Shown one piece after another: positions 37,760-47,002 of a stretch of 64,000 nucleotides of DNA. The DNA is from Oscillospiraceae bacterium. GTDB taxonomy: Bacteria; Bacillota; Clostridia; Oscillospirales; Oscillospiraceae. Positions within the stretch are counted from its first letter, which is position 1. Every line of letters begins with the position of its first letter. Location of the stretch: assembly GCA_017427645.1 (NCBI GenBank), contig JAFRSI010000152.1, positions 1-64,000 of the forward strand, read 5' to 3'. A program made the position numbers and the translations under genes. The notes beneath the pieces were generated by a model. It ran no database searches, was not told the origin of the DNA, and saw nothing but the letters and a program-made list of their open reading frames with translations.

Positions 37760-38188
37760 TTACTCGCTGACCTTGGGGGCCTCGGTCTCGCAGTAGATAC
37801 AGCGGTAGAGCTTCTTCTGGCGGTCTGCCAAGCGGAACTCGTGGTGCAGCTCCTGCTCCGTGGAGGTGATGCAGCGGGGGTTCTTGCAGTGGATGATGTC
37901 CACCACCCGCTCCGGCAGGCTCAGGTGCTGGCGCTTGGCCAGCTTGCCGTCCTGGATGATGTTCACGGTGATGCCGGGATCGATATAGCCCAGCACGTCG
38001 AAGTCCAGATCGATGACCTGGCCGATCTTGATGATGTCCTTCTTGCCTTTTTTCACGCTGTCGGCGTTCTTGATCATGGCCACGGTGCAGTCCAGCTTGT
38101 CCAGGCCCAGGATGTTGTAGATCTCCATGCAGTGCCCGGCGGTGATGTGATCGAGAACGATGCCGTCTTTGATCTGACCGATAATCAT
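37760..38188 (-). CDS. pyrI: Aspartate carbamoyltransferase regulatory subunit
   Basis: PyrI binds nucleotides and controls PyrB allosterically. 142 residues. The N-terminal nucleotide domain has [20 protein letters not shown], and the C-terminal zinc domain has the four Cys in HCKNPRC and YRCIYC. It overlaps pyrB by four bases. Presence of PyrI means a class B, feedback-regulated ATCase. Confidence 0.96.
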   Translation of the reverse strand: MIIGQIKDGIVLDHITAGHCMEIYNILGLDKLDCTVAMIKNADSVKKGKKDIIKIGQVIDLDFDVLGYIDPGITVNIIQDGKLAKRQHLSLPERVVDIIHCKNPRCITSTEQELHHEFRLADRQKKLYRCIYCETEAPKVSE

Positions 38189-39102
38189 ACGTTTACCTCC
38201 AAAAGCTTCAGAATCAGCGCCATGCGCATGTACTTGCCGTTGAGGACCTGCTTGAAGTAGCAGGCGCGGGGATCGTCGTCCACGGCGACGGAGATCTCGT
38301 TGACGCGGGGCAGGGGGTGGAGGATCGCCAGATCCTGCTTGGCGGTGCGCAGCTTCTCCGGCGTCAGGATGTAGGTGTCCTTCAGGCGCAGGTAGTCGGC
38401 CTCGTTGAAGAAGCGCTCCCGCTGTACGCGGGTCATATACAGGATGTCCAGTTGGGGCATGGCGGCCTCCAGGTCGGTGACCTCCTCGTAGGGAATGCCG
38501 TTGGGCTCCAGCAGATCGGTGATCAGGTAGCGGGGCACCCGCAGCTCCTCCGGGGAGATGAGCACGAACCGCACGCCGGGATAGCGGGACATGGCGGAAA
38601 TCAGGGAGTGAACGGTGCGGCCGAATTTCAGGTCGCCGCACAGGCCTACGGTCAGGTTTTCAAAGGTGCCCTTCTCCCGGTAAATGGTCAGCAGGTCGGC
38701 CAGGGTCTGGGTGGGGTGGTTGTGGCCGCCGTCGCCGGCGTTGACCACCGGCACGCCGGCGGTACGGGTCGCCACCAGGGGGGCGCCCTCCTTGGGATGG
38801 CGCATGGCGATGATGTCGGCGTAGCAGCCCACGGTGCGGACGGTGTCCGCCACGCTCTCGCCCTTGGCGGCGGAGCTGCTCTTGGCCTCGGAGAAGCCGA
38901 TCACGTTGCCGCCCAGCTCGTACATGGCGGCCTCGAAGCTCAGGCGGGTGCGGGTCGAGGGCTCGAAGAACAGGGTCGCCAGCTTCTTGCCCCGGCAGGC
39001 CTGAGCGTACTTGGCGGGATTGTCGATGATATCCAGCGCCCGGTTGATCAGCTCCTGCAGCTCCTCCGTGCTCATTTGCATGATGTCGATGAGATTTTTC
39101 AT
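38185..39102 (-). CDS. pyrB: Aspartate carbamoyltransferase catalytic subunit
   Basis: PyrB condenses carbamoyl phosphate and aspartate. 305 residues. [16 protein letters not shown] is the carbamoyl-phosphate site, [10 protein letters not shown] the mobile 80s loop with its Lys, [17 protein letters not shown] the second ligand site, and HPLPRVNEI the 240s loop end. Overlaps pyrE and pyrI by four bases each. Confidence 0.97.
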   Translation of the reverse strand: MKNLIDIMQMSTEELQELINRALDIIDNPAKYAQACRGKKLATLFFEPSTRTRLSFEAAMYELGGNVIGFSEAKSSSAAKGESVADTVRTVGCYADIIAMRHPKEGAPLVATRTAGVPVVNAGDGGHNHPTQTLADLLTIYREKGTFENLTVGLCGDLKFGRTVHSLISAMSRYPGVRFVLISPEELRVPRYLITDLLEPNGIPYEEVTDLEAAMPQLDILYMTRVQRERFFNEADYLRLKDTYILTPEKLRTAKQDLAILHPLPRVNEISVAVDDDPRACYFKQVLNGKYMRMALILKLLEVNV

Positions 39103-39740
39103 TTCGTTCCTCCTTTTATCCAGCTTTCATCAGATGGGTCGTTCCGGAAGGCGATCAGGCGCTCTACGTCCTCCTGCCTGATGTAGCCCTCCCGGGCGGC
39201 CACCTGTGTGATCACGTCGAAATTGGTCAGCGAGTGGTTCTCCACCCCGGCGGCGGCCAGACGCTCCCGCCCCTTGGCCATGCCGTAGGTGAAGATGCTG
39301 ACCACGCCAAGGACCTGTGCGCCCGCCTGACGCAGCGCCTCCACCACGTCGATGACGCTGCCGCCGGTGGAGATCAGATCCTCCACCACCACCACCTTCT
39401 GGCCCGGCTCCAGCTTGCCCTCGATCCGGTTCTGCCGGCCGTGGTCCTTGCTGCCGCTGCGGACGTAGCCCATGGGCATGCCCAGGATGTGGCCCACGAT
39501 GGCGGCGTGGGCGATGCCGGCGGTGGAGGTGCCCATCAGCACCTCCGCCTGGGGGTAATACTCCTTCACCAGGCGGGCGAGCCCCTCCTCCACGTCGTTG
39601 CGGACGGCGGGGGCCGTCAGCGTCAGCCGGTTGTCGCAGTACACCGGGCTGCGGATGCCGCTGGCCCAGGTGAAGGGTTCCTCCGGCCGCAGAAAGACCG
39701 CCCCGATGGAGAGCAGATCCTTTGCAATGCGCTCTTGCAT
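39099..39740 (-). CDS. pyrE: Orotate phosphoribosyltransferase
   Basis: PyrE makes OMP from orotate and PRPP. 213 residues. [13 protein letters not shown] is the orotate loop, [17 protein letters not shown] the catalytic flexible loop, and [20 protein letters not shown] the PRPP-binding motif. It overlaps the pyrB start by four bases and follows pyrF by 29. Confidence 0.96.
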   Translation of the reverse strand: MQERIAKDLLSIGAVFLRPEEPFTWASGIRSPVYCDNRLTLTAPAVRNDVEEGLARLVKEYYPQAEVLMGTSTAGIAHAAIVGHILGMPMGYVRSGSKDHGRQNRIEGKLEPGQKVVVVEDLISTGGSVIDVVEALRQAGAQVLGVVSIFTYGMAKGRERLAAAGVENHSLTNFDVITQVAAREGYIRQEDVERLIAFRNDPSDESWIKGGTK

Positions 39741-39769
39741 GGTTGTTCCTCCTGTTCTGTATGGGTGAG

Positions 39770-40471
39770 TTACCTGCCTGTAAAATCAGCCGCGCAGCGG
39801 CGGTAGGCCGCCGCGGGGTCCTGGGCGCCGGTGATGGGACGGCCCACCACGATGTAGTCCGAACCGATCTCCCGGGCCCGGGCGGGGGTGGTGACACGCT
39901 GCTGGTCGCCGCTGGCGCCCTCGGCAAAGCGGATCCCCGGCGTCACGGTGAGGAAATCGGCGCCGCAGCGCTCATGGACGCGGCCCGCCTCCAGGGGGGA
40001 GCAGACCACGCCGTCCAGTCCGGCGGCCCTGGCGTTGGCGGCGTACTGCATGACCACGTCCTCCAGAGGCCGGGGGATCAGCAGCTCCTGCTCCATGCGC
40101 CGCTGGTCGATGGAGGTGAGCTGGGTCACGGCGATCAGAAGAGGCCGGGTGCCGTCGGGCCGGGTCAGGCCCTCCAGAGCGGCGCGCATCATGTCCAGGC
40201 CGCCGGCGGCGTGGAGATTGCAGATATCCACGTCCAGCCCGGACAGCACCGCCATGGCCTTTTTCACCGTGTTGGGGATGTCGTGGAGCTTCAGATCCAG
40301 GAAGATCCGGTGGCCCCGGGCCTTGATCTGCCGGACGATATCCGGCCCGGCGGCGTAGAACAGCTCCATGCCGATCTTCACAAAGGGCTTTTCGCCGGTG
40401 AACCTGTCCAGAAATGCCAGCGTCTGCTCCGCAGTGGGAAAGTCGCAGGCGATGATGACGTCCTTGCTCAT
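39770..40471 (-). CDS. pyrF: Orotidine 5'-phosphate decarboxylase
   Basis: PyrF decarboxylates OMP to UMP. 233 residues of the ~230 aa bacterial type. [17 protein letters not shown] at the start, then [16 protein letters not shown] with the catalytic D-K-x-x-D array, LTVTPGIRF, and [12 protein letters not shown] for the phosphate. The ATG overlaps the pyrD stop. Confidence 0.96.
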   Translation of the reverse strand: MSKDVIIACDFPTAEQTLAFLDRFTGEKPFVKIGMELFYAAGPDIVRQIKARGHRIFLDLKLHDIPNTVKKAMAVLSGLDVDICNLHAAGGLDMMRAALEGLTRPDGTRPLLIAVTQLTSIDQRRMEQELLIPRPLEDVVMQYAANARAAGLDGVVCSPLEAGRVHERCGADFLTVTPGIRFAEGASGDQQRVTTPARAREIGSDYIVVGRPITGAQDPAAAYRRCAADFTGR

Positions 40472-41382
40472 TGGTTGGCTCCTCCTATGATGTCTCTCAG
40501 ATTGTCGATCCCCAGGCGATCCATGACCCGGGGCAGGTCTGCGATGATGTCCCGGCAGATGAAGGGCTCCCGCAGGTTGGCCGCGCCGATCTCCACGGCG
40601 GTGGCCCCGGCCAGCATCATCTCGATCACGTCCTCCGCCGAGCTGACGCCGCCCAGCCCGATCACCGGGATGGACACCGCCCGGGCGACCTGCCATACCA
40701 TGCGCAGGGCCACCGGGAACACGGCGGGACCGGACAGGCCGCCGGTGGTATTGGCCAGTATGGGCCGCCGGGTTTTCAGGTCGATCCGCATGGCCATCAG
40801 GGTGTTGATCAGGCTGATGCCGTCGGCGCCGGCCTCCTCACAGGCCCGTGCCACGGCGGCAATATCCGTCACGTTGGGGGAGAGCTTCATGATGACCGGC
40901 TTGGTCGTCACGGCCTTGACGGCTCTCGTTACCTCCGCCGCCTGGCGGGGATCGGTGCCGAAGCTCATGCCGCCGCCGTGGACGTTGGGGCAGCTGATGT
41001 TCACCTCCAGCCAGCCCACCTGGGGCTCCCGATCCAGCTTCTGACAAACGGCGGCGTATTCCTCCACGGAAAAGCCGCTGACATTGGCCATCATGGGCTT
41101 GCGGAAAACGCTCTTGAGACGGGGCAGCTCCCGGGCGATGACCTGCTCCACGCCGGGATTCTGCAGTCCCACCGCATTGATCATTCCGGCGGGTGCCTCG
41201 GTGATCCGCGGGGTCTCGTTGCCAAATCGAGGGGCAAGCGTTGTCCCCTTACAGGAGAAGGTGCCCAGCACGTTGATGTCGTACAGCTCGGCAAATTCAT
41301 ATCCGTAGCCGAAGGTGCCGGAGGCGGGGATCACGGGGTTGTCCAGCTCGATCCCGCAGAGCGTTACGTTCAGTCGTCCCAT
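40468..41382 (-). CDS. pyrD: Dihydroorotate dehydrogenase B, catalytic subunit
   Basis: Class 1B enzyme that oxidises dihydroorotate with NAD+ through PyrK. 304 residues. [30 protein letters not shown], the catalytic Cys in [27 protein letters not shown] and [19 protein letters not shown] for FMN phosphate. It overlaps pyrK by 13 bases, as expected for the two-subunit type. Confidence 0.96.
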   Translation of the reverse strand: MGRLNVTLCGIELDNPVIPASGTFGYGYEFAELYDINVLGTFSCKGTTLAPRFGNETPRITEAPAGMINAVGLQNPGVEQVIARELPRLKSVFRKPMMANVSGFSVEEYAAVCQKLDREPQVGWLEVNISCPNVHGGGMSFGTDPRQAAEVTRAVKAVTTKPVIMKLSPNVTDIAAVARACEEAGADGISLINTLMAMRIDLKTRRPILANTTGGLSGPAVFPVALRMVWQVARAVSIPVIGLGGVSSAEDVIEMMLAGATAVEIGAANLREPFICRDIIADLPRVMDRLGIDNLRDIIGGANQ

Positions 41383-42107
41383 CGGATCTCCTCCTTTGTC
41401 AGCACGGGGCCCTCCCGGCAGATGCGCTTGCTGCCGGTGACGGTGCGGCAGGAGCAGCCCATGCAGGCGCCGAAGCCGCAGCCCATCCGCTTTTCAAAGC
41501 TCAGCTGCCCGCTGCCTTGGGCGGCGCGCCATACGGCCTTCAGCATGGGCTCGGGGCCGCAGGCGTAATAGTAAGAATAGGAGAGGCCCGGCAGCGCGTC
41601 CGTCACAAAGCCCCGGATCCCCCGGGAGCCGTCGGCGGTGGTGAGGATCACCTCCGCCCCCAGGGCCCGGAACAGATCGTCATAGAAGATCTCGTCAGCG
41701 GTATTGAAGCCCAGCACCGCTGTGACCCTGCACCCTGCGGCGATGAGCCGCTTCGTCAGCCAGTACATGGGCGGTACGCCCACGCCGCCGCCGATGACCA
41801 GCGGATTGGGCCCGGCTGCGGAGAGATCGTAGCCGTTGCCCAGCCCCGTCAGCAGATCCAGCCGCTCCCCGGGGACCATGGCGCGGAGCTGCTCCGTCCC
41901 TCTGCCGACCACCTTGTAGATCAGCGTGAGTACGTCGCCCTCCATGTCGCAAACGGAGATGGGGCGCCGCAGAAACCGCCCCTCCAGCAGGACGTTGACA
42001 AACTGCCCCGGCGCGGTGACGGCCGAGGTGTCCCCTTGGAGCCGGAGCCTCAGGATCGAGTCAGTCAACTGTTTGTTTTCAATAATTGTAAAGGCAGATT
42101 GCTTCAT
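41370..42107 (-). CDS. pyrK: Dihydroorotate dehydrogenase B, electron-transfer subunit
   Basis: PyrK passes electrons from PyrD to NAD+ via FAD and a 2Fe-2S cluster. 245 residues. RRPISVCDM is the FAD site, LVIGGGVGVPPMYWL the NAD site, and CGFGACMGCSCRTVTG with a further Cys in KRICREGPVL ligates the 2Fe-2S cluster. Start overlaps the pyrC stop by four bases. Confidence 0.95.
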   Translation of the reverse strand: MKQSAFTIIENKQLTDSILRLRLQGDTSAVTAPGQFVNVLLEGRFLRRPISVCDMEGDVLTLIYKVVGRGTEQLRAMVPGERLDLLTGLGNGYDLSAAGPNPLVIGGGVGVPPMYWLTKRLIAAGCRVTAVLGFNTADEIFYDDLFRALGAEVILTTADGSRGIRGFVTDALPGLSYSYYYACGPEPMLKAVWRAAQGSGQLSFEKRMGCGFGACMGCSCRTVTGSKRICREGPVLTKEEIRWDD

Positions 42108-43384
42108 AGATCCAGCTCCTTTGCCAGACTTGCGTCGCAATAGGCGAGGCGTCCTTCTGCCACCGTCATCATGCATTTTGCCCGCACCGGCCACCCGGCA
42201 AAGGGGGTGCTGCGGCCCATGGAGAGGAAGGTATCCGGATCGACAGCGGCGGCGGCGTTGAGATCGAATACAGTGAAGTCGGCAGGTGCGTCCGCCTGCA
42301 GAGACGGCCCCAGAGCAAAGCGGCGGCGGGGCGCGTCGCACAGGACCTCCACCAGTCGCTCCAGAGACAGCTCGCCCGTCAGGACCAGGTGGGTGTACAG
42401 CAGCGGGAAAGCGGTCTCCAGACCCACGACACCCATAAGGCTTCCGGCCAGGCCGCGGCTCTTCTCCTCGGCAGTGTGGGGGGCGTGATCGGTGGCCACC
42501 ATGTCCACGGTGCCGTCCCGCAGGCCCTGCAGCAGGGCCTCGCGGTCCTCCCGGCCGCGGATGGGGGGATTCATCTTGAAGCGCCCCTCCTCCTGCAGCA
42601 TGCTGTCGTCCATCAGAAGGTAGTGGGGGGCGGTCTCACAGGTCACGTCCAGGCCCTCCGCCTTGGCCCGGCGGATCAGCGCCACGCTCTCCCTGGTGGA
42701 GATGTGGCAGACGTGGTAGCCGCAGCCGGTACGCCGCACCAGCTCCAGGTCGCGGGCGATCTGGCCCCACTCGGATTCCGAGCAGATGCCCCGGTGCCCG
42801 TGGGCGGCGGCGTAGGCCCCGTCGTGGATATAGCCGCCCCGCAGCAGGGAGTTGTCCTCGCAGTGGGCCACGATCAGCTTGCCCAGGGCCTTGGCCCGGA
42901 CCATGGCCTCCTCCATGATCTCGTCCCGCTGCACGCCGTGTCCGTCGTCGGAGAAGGCCGCCACGTGGGGGGCGAGGCCCTCCAGATCGGCGATGACGGC
43001 GCCCTGCTCCCCGGCGGTGATGGTGCCGTAGGGGAGCACGCGGACCACGGCGCCGGTCCGGATCGCCTGCAGCTCCGGCTCCAGGTTTTCCAGGCTGTCC
43101 GGGGTCGGCTTCAGATTGGGCATGGCGCACACGGCGGTGTAGCCCCCGTGGGCCGCCGCCAGGGACCCGGTGTGAATGGTCTCCTTATAAGAAAATCCCG
43201 GCTCGCGAAAATGCACATGCACATCGGCGAAGCCGGGAAAAACAGTATATCCGTTGAGAAAAACGATTCGGTCAAAGGAGGAACAGGCGCGGCCGGGATG
43301 GAAGACGCCGCCGCAAAGGGAAAAATCCTCCCTGCGGAGACGACCGTTGCGGTACACGGCGGCATTCTGAAACAGGTAGTTCAT
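42104..43384 (-). CDS. pyrC: Dihydroorotase
   Basis: Class I dihydroorotase, a zinc amidohydrolase, 426 residues. FADVHVHFREPGFSYKE is the HxH motif with the substrate Arg, IVAHCEDNSL and YHVCHISTRES hold metal His residues, and MVATDHAPHTAEEKS has the catalytic Asp. First gene of the seven-gene pyr operon. pyrR and carA/carB are not in the window. Confidence 0.96.
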   Translation of the reverse strand: MNYLFQNAAVYRNGRLRREDFSLCGGVFHPGRACSSFDRIVFLNGYTVFPGFADVHVHFREPGFSYKETIHTGSLAAAHGGYTAVCAMPNLKPTPDSLENLEPELQAIRTGAVVRVLPYGTITAGEQGAVIADLEGLAPHVAAFSDDGHGVQRDEIMEEAMVRAKALGKLIVAHCEDNSLLRGGYIHDGAYAAAHGHRGICSESEWGQIARDLELVRRTGCGYHVCHISTRESVALIRRAKAEGLDVTCETAPHYLLMDDSMLQEEGRFKMNPPIRGREDREALLQGLRDGTVDMVATDHAPHTAEEKSRGLAGSLMGVVGLETAFPLLYTHLVLTGELSLERLVEVLCDAPRRRFALGPSLQADAPADFTVFDLNAAAAVDPDTFLSMGRSTPFAGWPVRAKCMMTVAEGRLAYCDASLAKELDL

Positions 43385-43398
43385 GGGTTGCTCCTTTC

Positions 43399-43429
43399 AA
43401 AAAAGCAGCTCTCCGGAGAGAACTGCTTT
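43399..43429 (-). terminator. Attenuator-like terminator before pyrC
   Basis: On the minus strand AAAGCAGTTCTC pairs with GAGAGCTGCTTT (one wobble) around TCCG, followed by a T-run, 15 bases before pyrC and ~75 after the promoter. The position implies transcription attenuation. No typical PyrR-binding loop is recognised. Confidence 0.7.
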
Positions 43430-43507
43430 CAAACAGAGGATTGGCGCAGACGGAAAACCGGCGCGCTTTATCCGGAAATGGAGATCGACACGTTCCCAAC
43501 TGATAGA

Positions 43508-43536
43508 AGTATATAGAAACGCCGTCACCTTGTCAA
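43508..43536 (-). promoter_or_regulatory. Promoter of the pyr operon
   Basis: Reading leftward: TTGACA, 17 bases, TATACT. Confidence 0.85.
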
Positions 43537-43562
43537 GGACGGATTTCGAAAAGCGCTTTCCT

Positions 43563-43584
43563 GCAGTATATGGAGATATACTGC
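43563..43584. terminator. Hairpin after the Smr gene
   Basis: A perfect 9-bp stem GCAGTATAT / ATATACTGC with a GGAG loop, 16 bases past the Smr stop. There is no strong T-run, so termination is uncertain. Confidence 0.45.
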
Positions 43585-43599
43585 TTGCAATTCGCGGGG

Positions 43600-43950
43600 C
43601 TAATGGCGCAGAAAGACGAAGGTGACGCCGCGGTTTTCCCGGTCCAGATCCGGATCCCGGCGCAGTTGCGGAAAGGCGTTCAGCATCTGTCGGGTCTCCT
43701 CGTCGAAAATGGAAAACCGTTCGCCGGGGATGTACCGGACGATCTGCCCGGCCTGCCGGGCCTGTTCCAGATACTTTCGGCAGACCGTGCGGATCCGCCC
43801 GCCCCTGCCGGAGGAGCCGTAGCCGTGGATCAGCTTGACCGCGGGGGTATGCATGAGTCGGCAGGCCTCCAGGTCGGCGGTCAGGCGGCGCAGCGCCTCG
43901 TCGGCAGAGGGGCGGCCCAGCTCCAGATTCAATTCCCGGATGTGCGGCAT
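43600..43950 (-). CDS. Stand-alone Smr domain protein
   Basis: 116 residues. A MutS2 C-terminal-type Smr nuclease domain: LELGRPSADEALRRL, then VKLIHGYGSSGRGGRIR (HGxG motif). Smr domains nick DNA or RNA; MutS2-Smr acts on stalled ribosomes. This one lacks any MutS part. GAGGAG precedes the ATG by six bases. It overlaps the GATase gene by 22 bases. Confidence 0.85.
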   Translation of the reverse strand: MPHIRELNLELGRPSADEALRRLTADLEACRLMHTPAVKLIHGYGSSGRGGRIRTVCRKYLEQARQAGQIVRYIPGERFSIFDEETRQMLNAFPQLRRDPDLDRENRGVTFVFLRH

Positions 43951-44549
43951 AAGCAGCTCCTCACCTGGTCGACGAAGTGCAGGAAGATCGGCGCCGCGTC
44001 CACGGCGTCGGGGCGTTTCCGGGAAAAGCTCTGGCGCTCCGGGTGCCACTGCACGCCCCAGATGGGCAGATCGTGGCGGCAGAAGGCCTCGGCGATTCCG
44101 TCGGCGGTGCGTTGACAGATCACCAGTCCGTCCCCCAGACGCTCCACCGCCTGATGGTGGTTGCTGTTGACGGTGGGATGATCCCCCAGCAGCCGAGCGA
44201 TCAAACCGTCGGCGTCGGTGGGGTGGATCATATCGCCCTCGCCGCCCGTGCCGATGCGGTGGCCGGGGATGTCCTGATAGAGCGTGCCGCCGAAGAAGAC
44301 GTTGAGCGCCTGCATCCCCCGGCAGATGCCCAGGATCGGGCGTCCGGCGTCCAGGAAGAACTGGATGGTCCTGCGCTCCCCGGGCTCCAGATCGCCGGGA
44401 ATATCGTCGCCTCCCGGCAGCAGCAGGCCGTCGCACCGCTGTGCCTCCGCGCAGTCGCCGGTCACAACGGGGACTGCGCCGGCGCGGCGCAGCGCGTCAC
44501 AGTAATTGGCATATGATCCGTTTCCGAAGATGCAGATCGTGGGCTGCAT
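43929..44549 (-). CDS. Class I glutamine amidotransferase (PuuD-like)
   Basis: 206 residues. Nucleophile elbow ILGICRGMQALNVFFGG (Cys), the oxyanion region GLLLPGGDDIPGD, SNHHQAVERLGDG and the His-Glu pair in GVQWHPERQ. This fits gamma-glutamyl-gamma-aminobutyrate hydrolase-type peptidase C26 proteins, though slightly short for PuuD. The ATG at 44549 follows GGGAGGGATC. Substrate unknown. Confidence 0.87.
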   Translation of the reverse strand: MQPTICIFGNGSYANYCDALRRAGAVPVVTGDCAEAQRCDGLLLPGGDDIPGDLEPGERRTIQFFLDAGRPILGICRGMQALNVFFGGTLYQDIPGHRIGTGGEGDMIHPTDADGLIARLLGDHPTVNSNHHQAVERLGDGLVICQRTADGIAEAFCRHDLPIWGVQWHPERQSFSRKRPDAVDAAPIFLHFVDQVRSCLCRTSGN

Positions 44550-44638
44550 GGTGATCCCTCCCTGTGCAGTGTCAATGGCTTTTTGCCTCTCCACTATTGT
44601 ATTCCAGCTTCTGTGGATTTGACAAGAAAAAGATTGAG

Positions 44639-44667
44639 TTGCAACCGGCAAAAAAGTATGGTATGAT
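44639..44667 (+). promoter_or_regulatory. Promoter of tRNA-Ser
   Basis: TTGCAA, 17 bases, TATGAT, 20 bases before the tRNA. Confidence 0.75.
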
Positions 44668-44686
44668 AGCCGGGTCAATCAAATAC

Positions 44687-44775
44687 GCAGCGGTATCGAA
44701 GCGGTCATAACGGGGCTGACTCGAAATCAGTTTGAGAGCAATCTCACGAGGGTTCGAATCCCTCCCGCTGCGCCA
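44687..44775 (+). tRNA. tRNA-Ser (CGA anticodon)
   Basis: Acceptor GCAGCGG / CCGCTGC, discriminator G, encoded CCA. Anticodon loop CTCGAAA gives CGA. Class II variable arm (TTTGAGAGCAATCTCACGA) and GGTTCGAATCC T-arm. Confidence 0.96.
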
Positions 44776-44780
44776 AAGCG

Positions 44781-44816
44781 AAAATCCTGTCGACGACAGT
44801 CGGCAGGATTTTTTCT
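44781..44816 (+). terminator. Terminator of tRNA-Ser
   Basis: AAAATCCTG-t-CGAC / GTCG-g-CAGGATTTT with a GACA loop and a long T-run. Confidence 0.85.
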
Positions 44817-44824
44817 TTGTATTC

Positions 44825-44906
44825 TTCATTCTTAAGTTTTCAGTCTTCCTTCTTCAGTTCCTCCCGACAAGCTTTTCTAAATGAATACTGAAGACTGAAA
44901 AATGAA
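44825..44906. repeat. AT-rich inverted repeat
   Basis: TTCATT...TTTTCAGTCTTC (44825-44848) is inverted as GAAGACTGAAAAATGAA (44890-44906); the 12-bp core is perfect. No ORF inside. It resembles a very small MITE-like or REP-like element. Confidence 0.5.
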
Positions 44907-44998
44907 TAATGGTTGCAAAATCGGACGCTTGTCGATACAATATGGCTGGTAATGAAATAACAGAAGCGCGATAAACTGTGATTGACGGAGGTGTGCGT

Positions 44999-45301
44999 AT
45001 GGCTTGCGAAGATGAAAGGATCGTTCAAGAGTGGCTGGATCATCTTGGCGGTTTACGCGTCGAAACAAAAAAGATGTTCGGCTGCTATTGCCTGTATTGC
45101 GACGGGCAGGCAGTCGGCTGGATCCACGACAGCGTTTTAAGGTTAAGGGAGGTCGGACTGTCCTATTTGCCGGATGATATAAAGCGGCCTGCCGAAAATG
45201 ACAAAATACGGGAGCTGGTGATCCCTTTGGATTACGCAACCGCAGTTTGGCTGCCCAGGGCGATACAGGATACGGCGGATTTCAGAAAAAAACAGAGGTA
45301 A
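44999..45301 (+). CDS. TfoX N-terminal-like domain protein
   Basis: 100 residues. CEDERIVQEWLDHLGGL, then TKKMFGCYCLYCDGQAVGW and YLPDDIKRP..., matching the TfoX/Sxy N-terminal fold (KxMFGgyglY). In proteobacteria TfoX promotes competence genes; in Firmicutes such short proteins have no proven role. GGAGG precedes the ATG at 44999. Confidence 0.8.
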   Translation: MACEDERIVQEWLDHLGGLRVETKKMFGCYCLYCDGQAVGWIHDSVLRLREVGLSYLPDDIKRPAENDKIRELVIPLDYATAVWLPRAIQDTADFRKKQR

Positions 45302-45414
45302 TTCTCTGCTCGTGAGAAAAACATCCCTGAAACGAATGCTTATGCCCGATCTTCGAGAGTCCGAATCCATCTGTAAAAACGAAGATCCATCTCTTTCGGA
45401 CCCGCTGCGCCAGG

Positions 45415-45452
45415 AAAAGGGTTGCTTTTTTTACAAGATAGCAACCCTTTTA
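45415..45452 (+). terminator. Terminator after the TfoX-like gene
   Basis: AAAAGGGTTGCT pairs with AGCAACCCTTTT across a 13-base loop. Nothing else is recognised in 45302-45603. Confidence 0.6.
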
Positions 45453-45603
45453 TTATCAATTAGTGGCAAGGAACGCAGCAGAGACAGTATTTGCGGATGA
45501 CACGGTCCGTGTCGCAGAGGTGACGGAGCGGTTCTTGCCGTTTTCCTGTCTTTTCGCTATTGTCAGATTGACCCCCGGAACAATCGGAAAGGACGGAGCG
45601 AAA

Positions 45604-46296
45604 ATGATGAAGAACGGAAAGAGAGACTTGATGACAGGGCTGGGACTGCTGCTGGCTTTTGTGGGATGGACCGTACTGATCCGGTGCGCCGACGTGCAGC
45701 CCCTGGGACCGAATGGCACGTGCATCGGCCTCGCGGCGGTCAACGGCTGGTTCCACCGGCTGACTGGCGTCCATATGGGACTCTACGTGATCACGGACTG
45801 GCTGGGGCTTGTGCCGGTGGTGATCTGCCTGTGCTTTGCGGGGCTCGGCGCGGTGCAGCTGGTGACGCGCAGGAGCCTGCTCCGGGTGGATCCGGACATC
45901 CTTCTGCTGGGTGTGTACTATCTCCTGGTCATCGGCGCCTATCTGCTCTTTGAAATGGTACCCATCAATTACCGGCCCATTCTCATCGAGGGGCGGCTGG
46001 AGGCGTCCTATCCCTCCTCCACCACACTTCTGGTGTTGAGCGTGATGCCCACGCTGTGGTTTCAAATCAGGCGGCGACTTGAAAGCGCAGCCGTCAGAGG
46101 GATCGTGAACGGGTTTTCGATCCTGTTCTCCGCGTTTATGGTGATCGGCCGGATGACGGCCGGCGTCCATTGGCTGTCGGATATCGTCGGTGCCGTCTTG
46201 CTGAGCGCAGGCCTGTTTGCCCTCTACCGCTCCGCCGTCTGCTTTGCGGAGCGGGGAGCGAAGCTGCATAAGGAGGATCTGCATGGAGTTTCATGA
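45604..46296 (+). CDS. PAP2-family phosphatase
   Basis: 230 residues, six membrane helices. The PAP2 motifs are degenerate but in order: a KxxxxxRP-like YRPILIEGRLEA, then SYPSSTTLL in place of PSGH, and GRMTAGVHWLSDIVGA (R...H..SD). Probably dephosphorylates a lipid phosphate at the membrane surface. The substitution of PSGH's His by Thr is unusual. It overlaps the XRE gene by 14 bases. Confidence 0.82.
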   Translation: MMKNGKRDLMTGLGLLLAFVGWTVLIRCADVQPLGPNGTCIGLAAVNGWFHRLTGVHMGLYVITDWLGLVPVVICLCFAGLGAVQLVTRRSLLRVDPDILLLGVYYLLVIGAYLLFEMVPINYRPILIEGRLEASYPSSTTLLVLSVMPTLWFQIRRRLESAAVRGIVNGFSILFSAFMVIGRMTAGVHWLSDIVGAVLLSAGLFALYRSAVCFAERGAKLHKEDLHGVS

Positions 46297-46885
46297 AAAA
46301 CTGCAGGAGTTGAGAAAAGCCAGGGGATTGACCCAGGAGGAGCTGGCGGAAGCCCTGTTTGTCTCAAGGACGGCCGTCTCAAAATGGGAGTCCGGCCGGG
46401 GATACCCCAGCATCGACTCTCTGAAGGAGCTGTCCCGCTTCTTCTCCGTGACCATTGACCAGTTGATCTGCCCGGAGGAGATCCTGTCTGCGGCGGAGCA
46501 CGAGAAAAAAGCCTTTGCCGGCAAATACGTATCGCTGATCTGCGGGGCTCTGGATATCCTGCCGATCCTGCTGCTGTTGATACCCGTGTTCCGAAACGCG
46601 GCGGAGCCCGCAGCCGCCGTGGCCCTGCCGGGCATCACCGGCATGACCCCGTGGGTCAAGGCGGTTTTGCTGGCGATCGTGGGGCTCTCGGTGCTGAACG
46701 GGATCTGCGCCGTGATCATCAGCGGCCTGGATAAACCGGTATGGAACCGGCACCGGCTGGTGACGGGAATGGTATTGTCGGTTGTGAGCACGGCGGTATT
46801 CCTTCTGACCCGGCAGCCCTATGCAGGGATCCTCTGCTTTACCGTCCTGGTCATCAAGGGCCTGCTGCTGGTGAAGGCAAAGTAG
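46283..46885 (+). CDS. XRE-family regulator with membrane domain
   Basis: 200 residues. An N-terminal helix-turn-helix (residues 7-61; RGLTQEELAEALFVSRTAVS and KWESGRGYPSIDSLKELSRF) is followed by four membrane helices. Such membrane-tethered XRE proteins are common in Firmicutes. AAGGAGG is six bases before the ATG. Being cotranslated with the PAP2 protein suggests a shared envelope-related role (inference). Confidence 0.9.
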   Translation: MEFHEKLQELRKARGLTQEELAEALFVSRTAVSKWESGRGYPSIDSLKELSRFFSVTIDQLICPEEILSAAEHEKKAFAGKYVSLICGALDILPILLLLIPVFRNAAEPAAAVALPGITGMTPWVKAVLLAIVGLSVLNGICAVIISGLDKPVWNRHRLVTGMVLSVVSTAVFLLTRQPYAGILCFTVLVIKGLLLVKAK

Positions 46886-46954
46886 CAGGAAGCGAGAAAA
46901 AAGGTGCGGCACAAAGGCTGTGTGACATATACCTTTACAGAATAACGCCATCAA

Positions 46955-46989
46955 AGAAATCCCGCGGCCGCATGGGCCGCGGGATTTCT
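46955..46989. terminator. Bidirectional terminator
   Basis: A 15-bp stem AGAAATCCCGCGGCC / GGCCGCGGGATTTCT with a 5-base loop, between the XRE and TipAS genes. Confidence 0.8.
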
Positions 46990-47002
46990 CCTGCTCCGGT
47001 GG

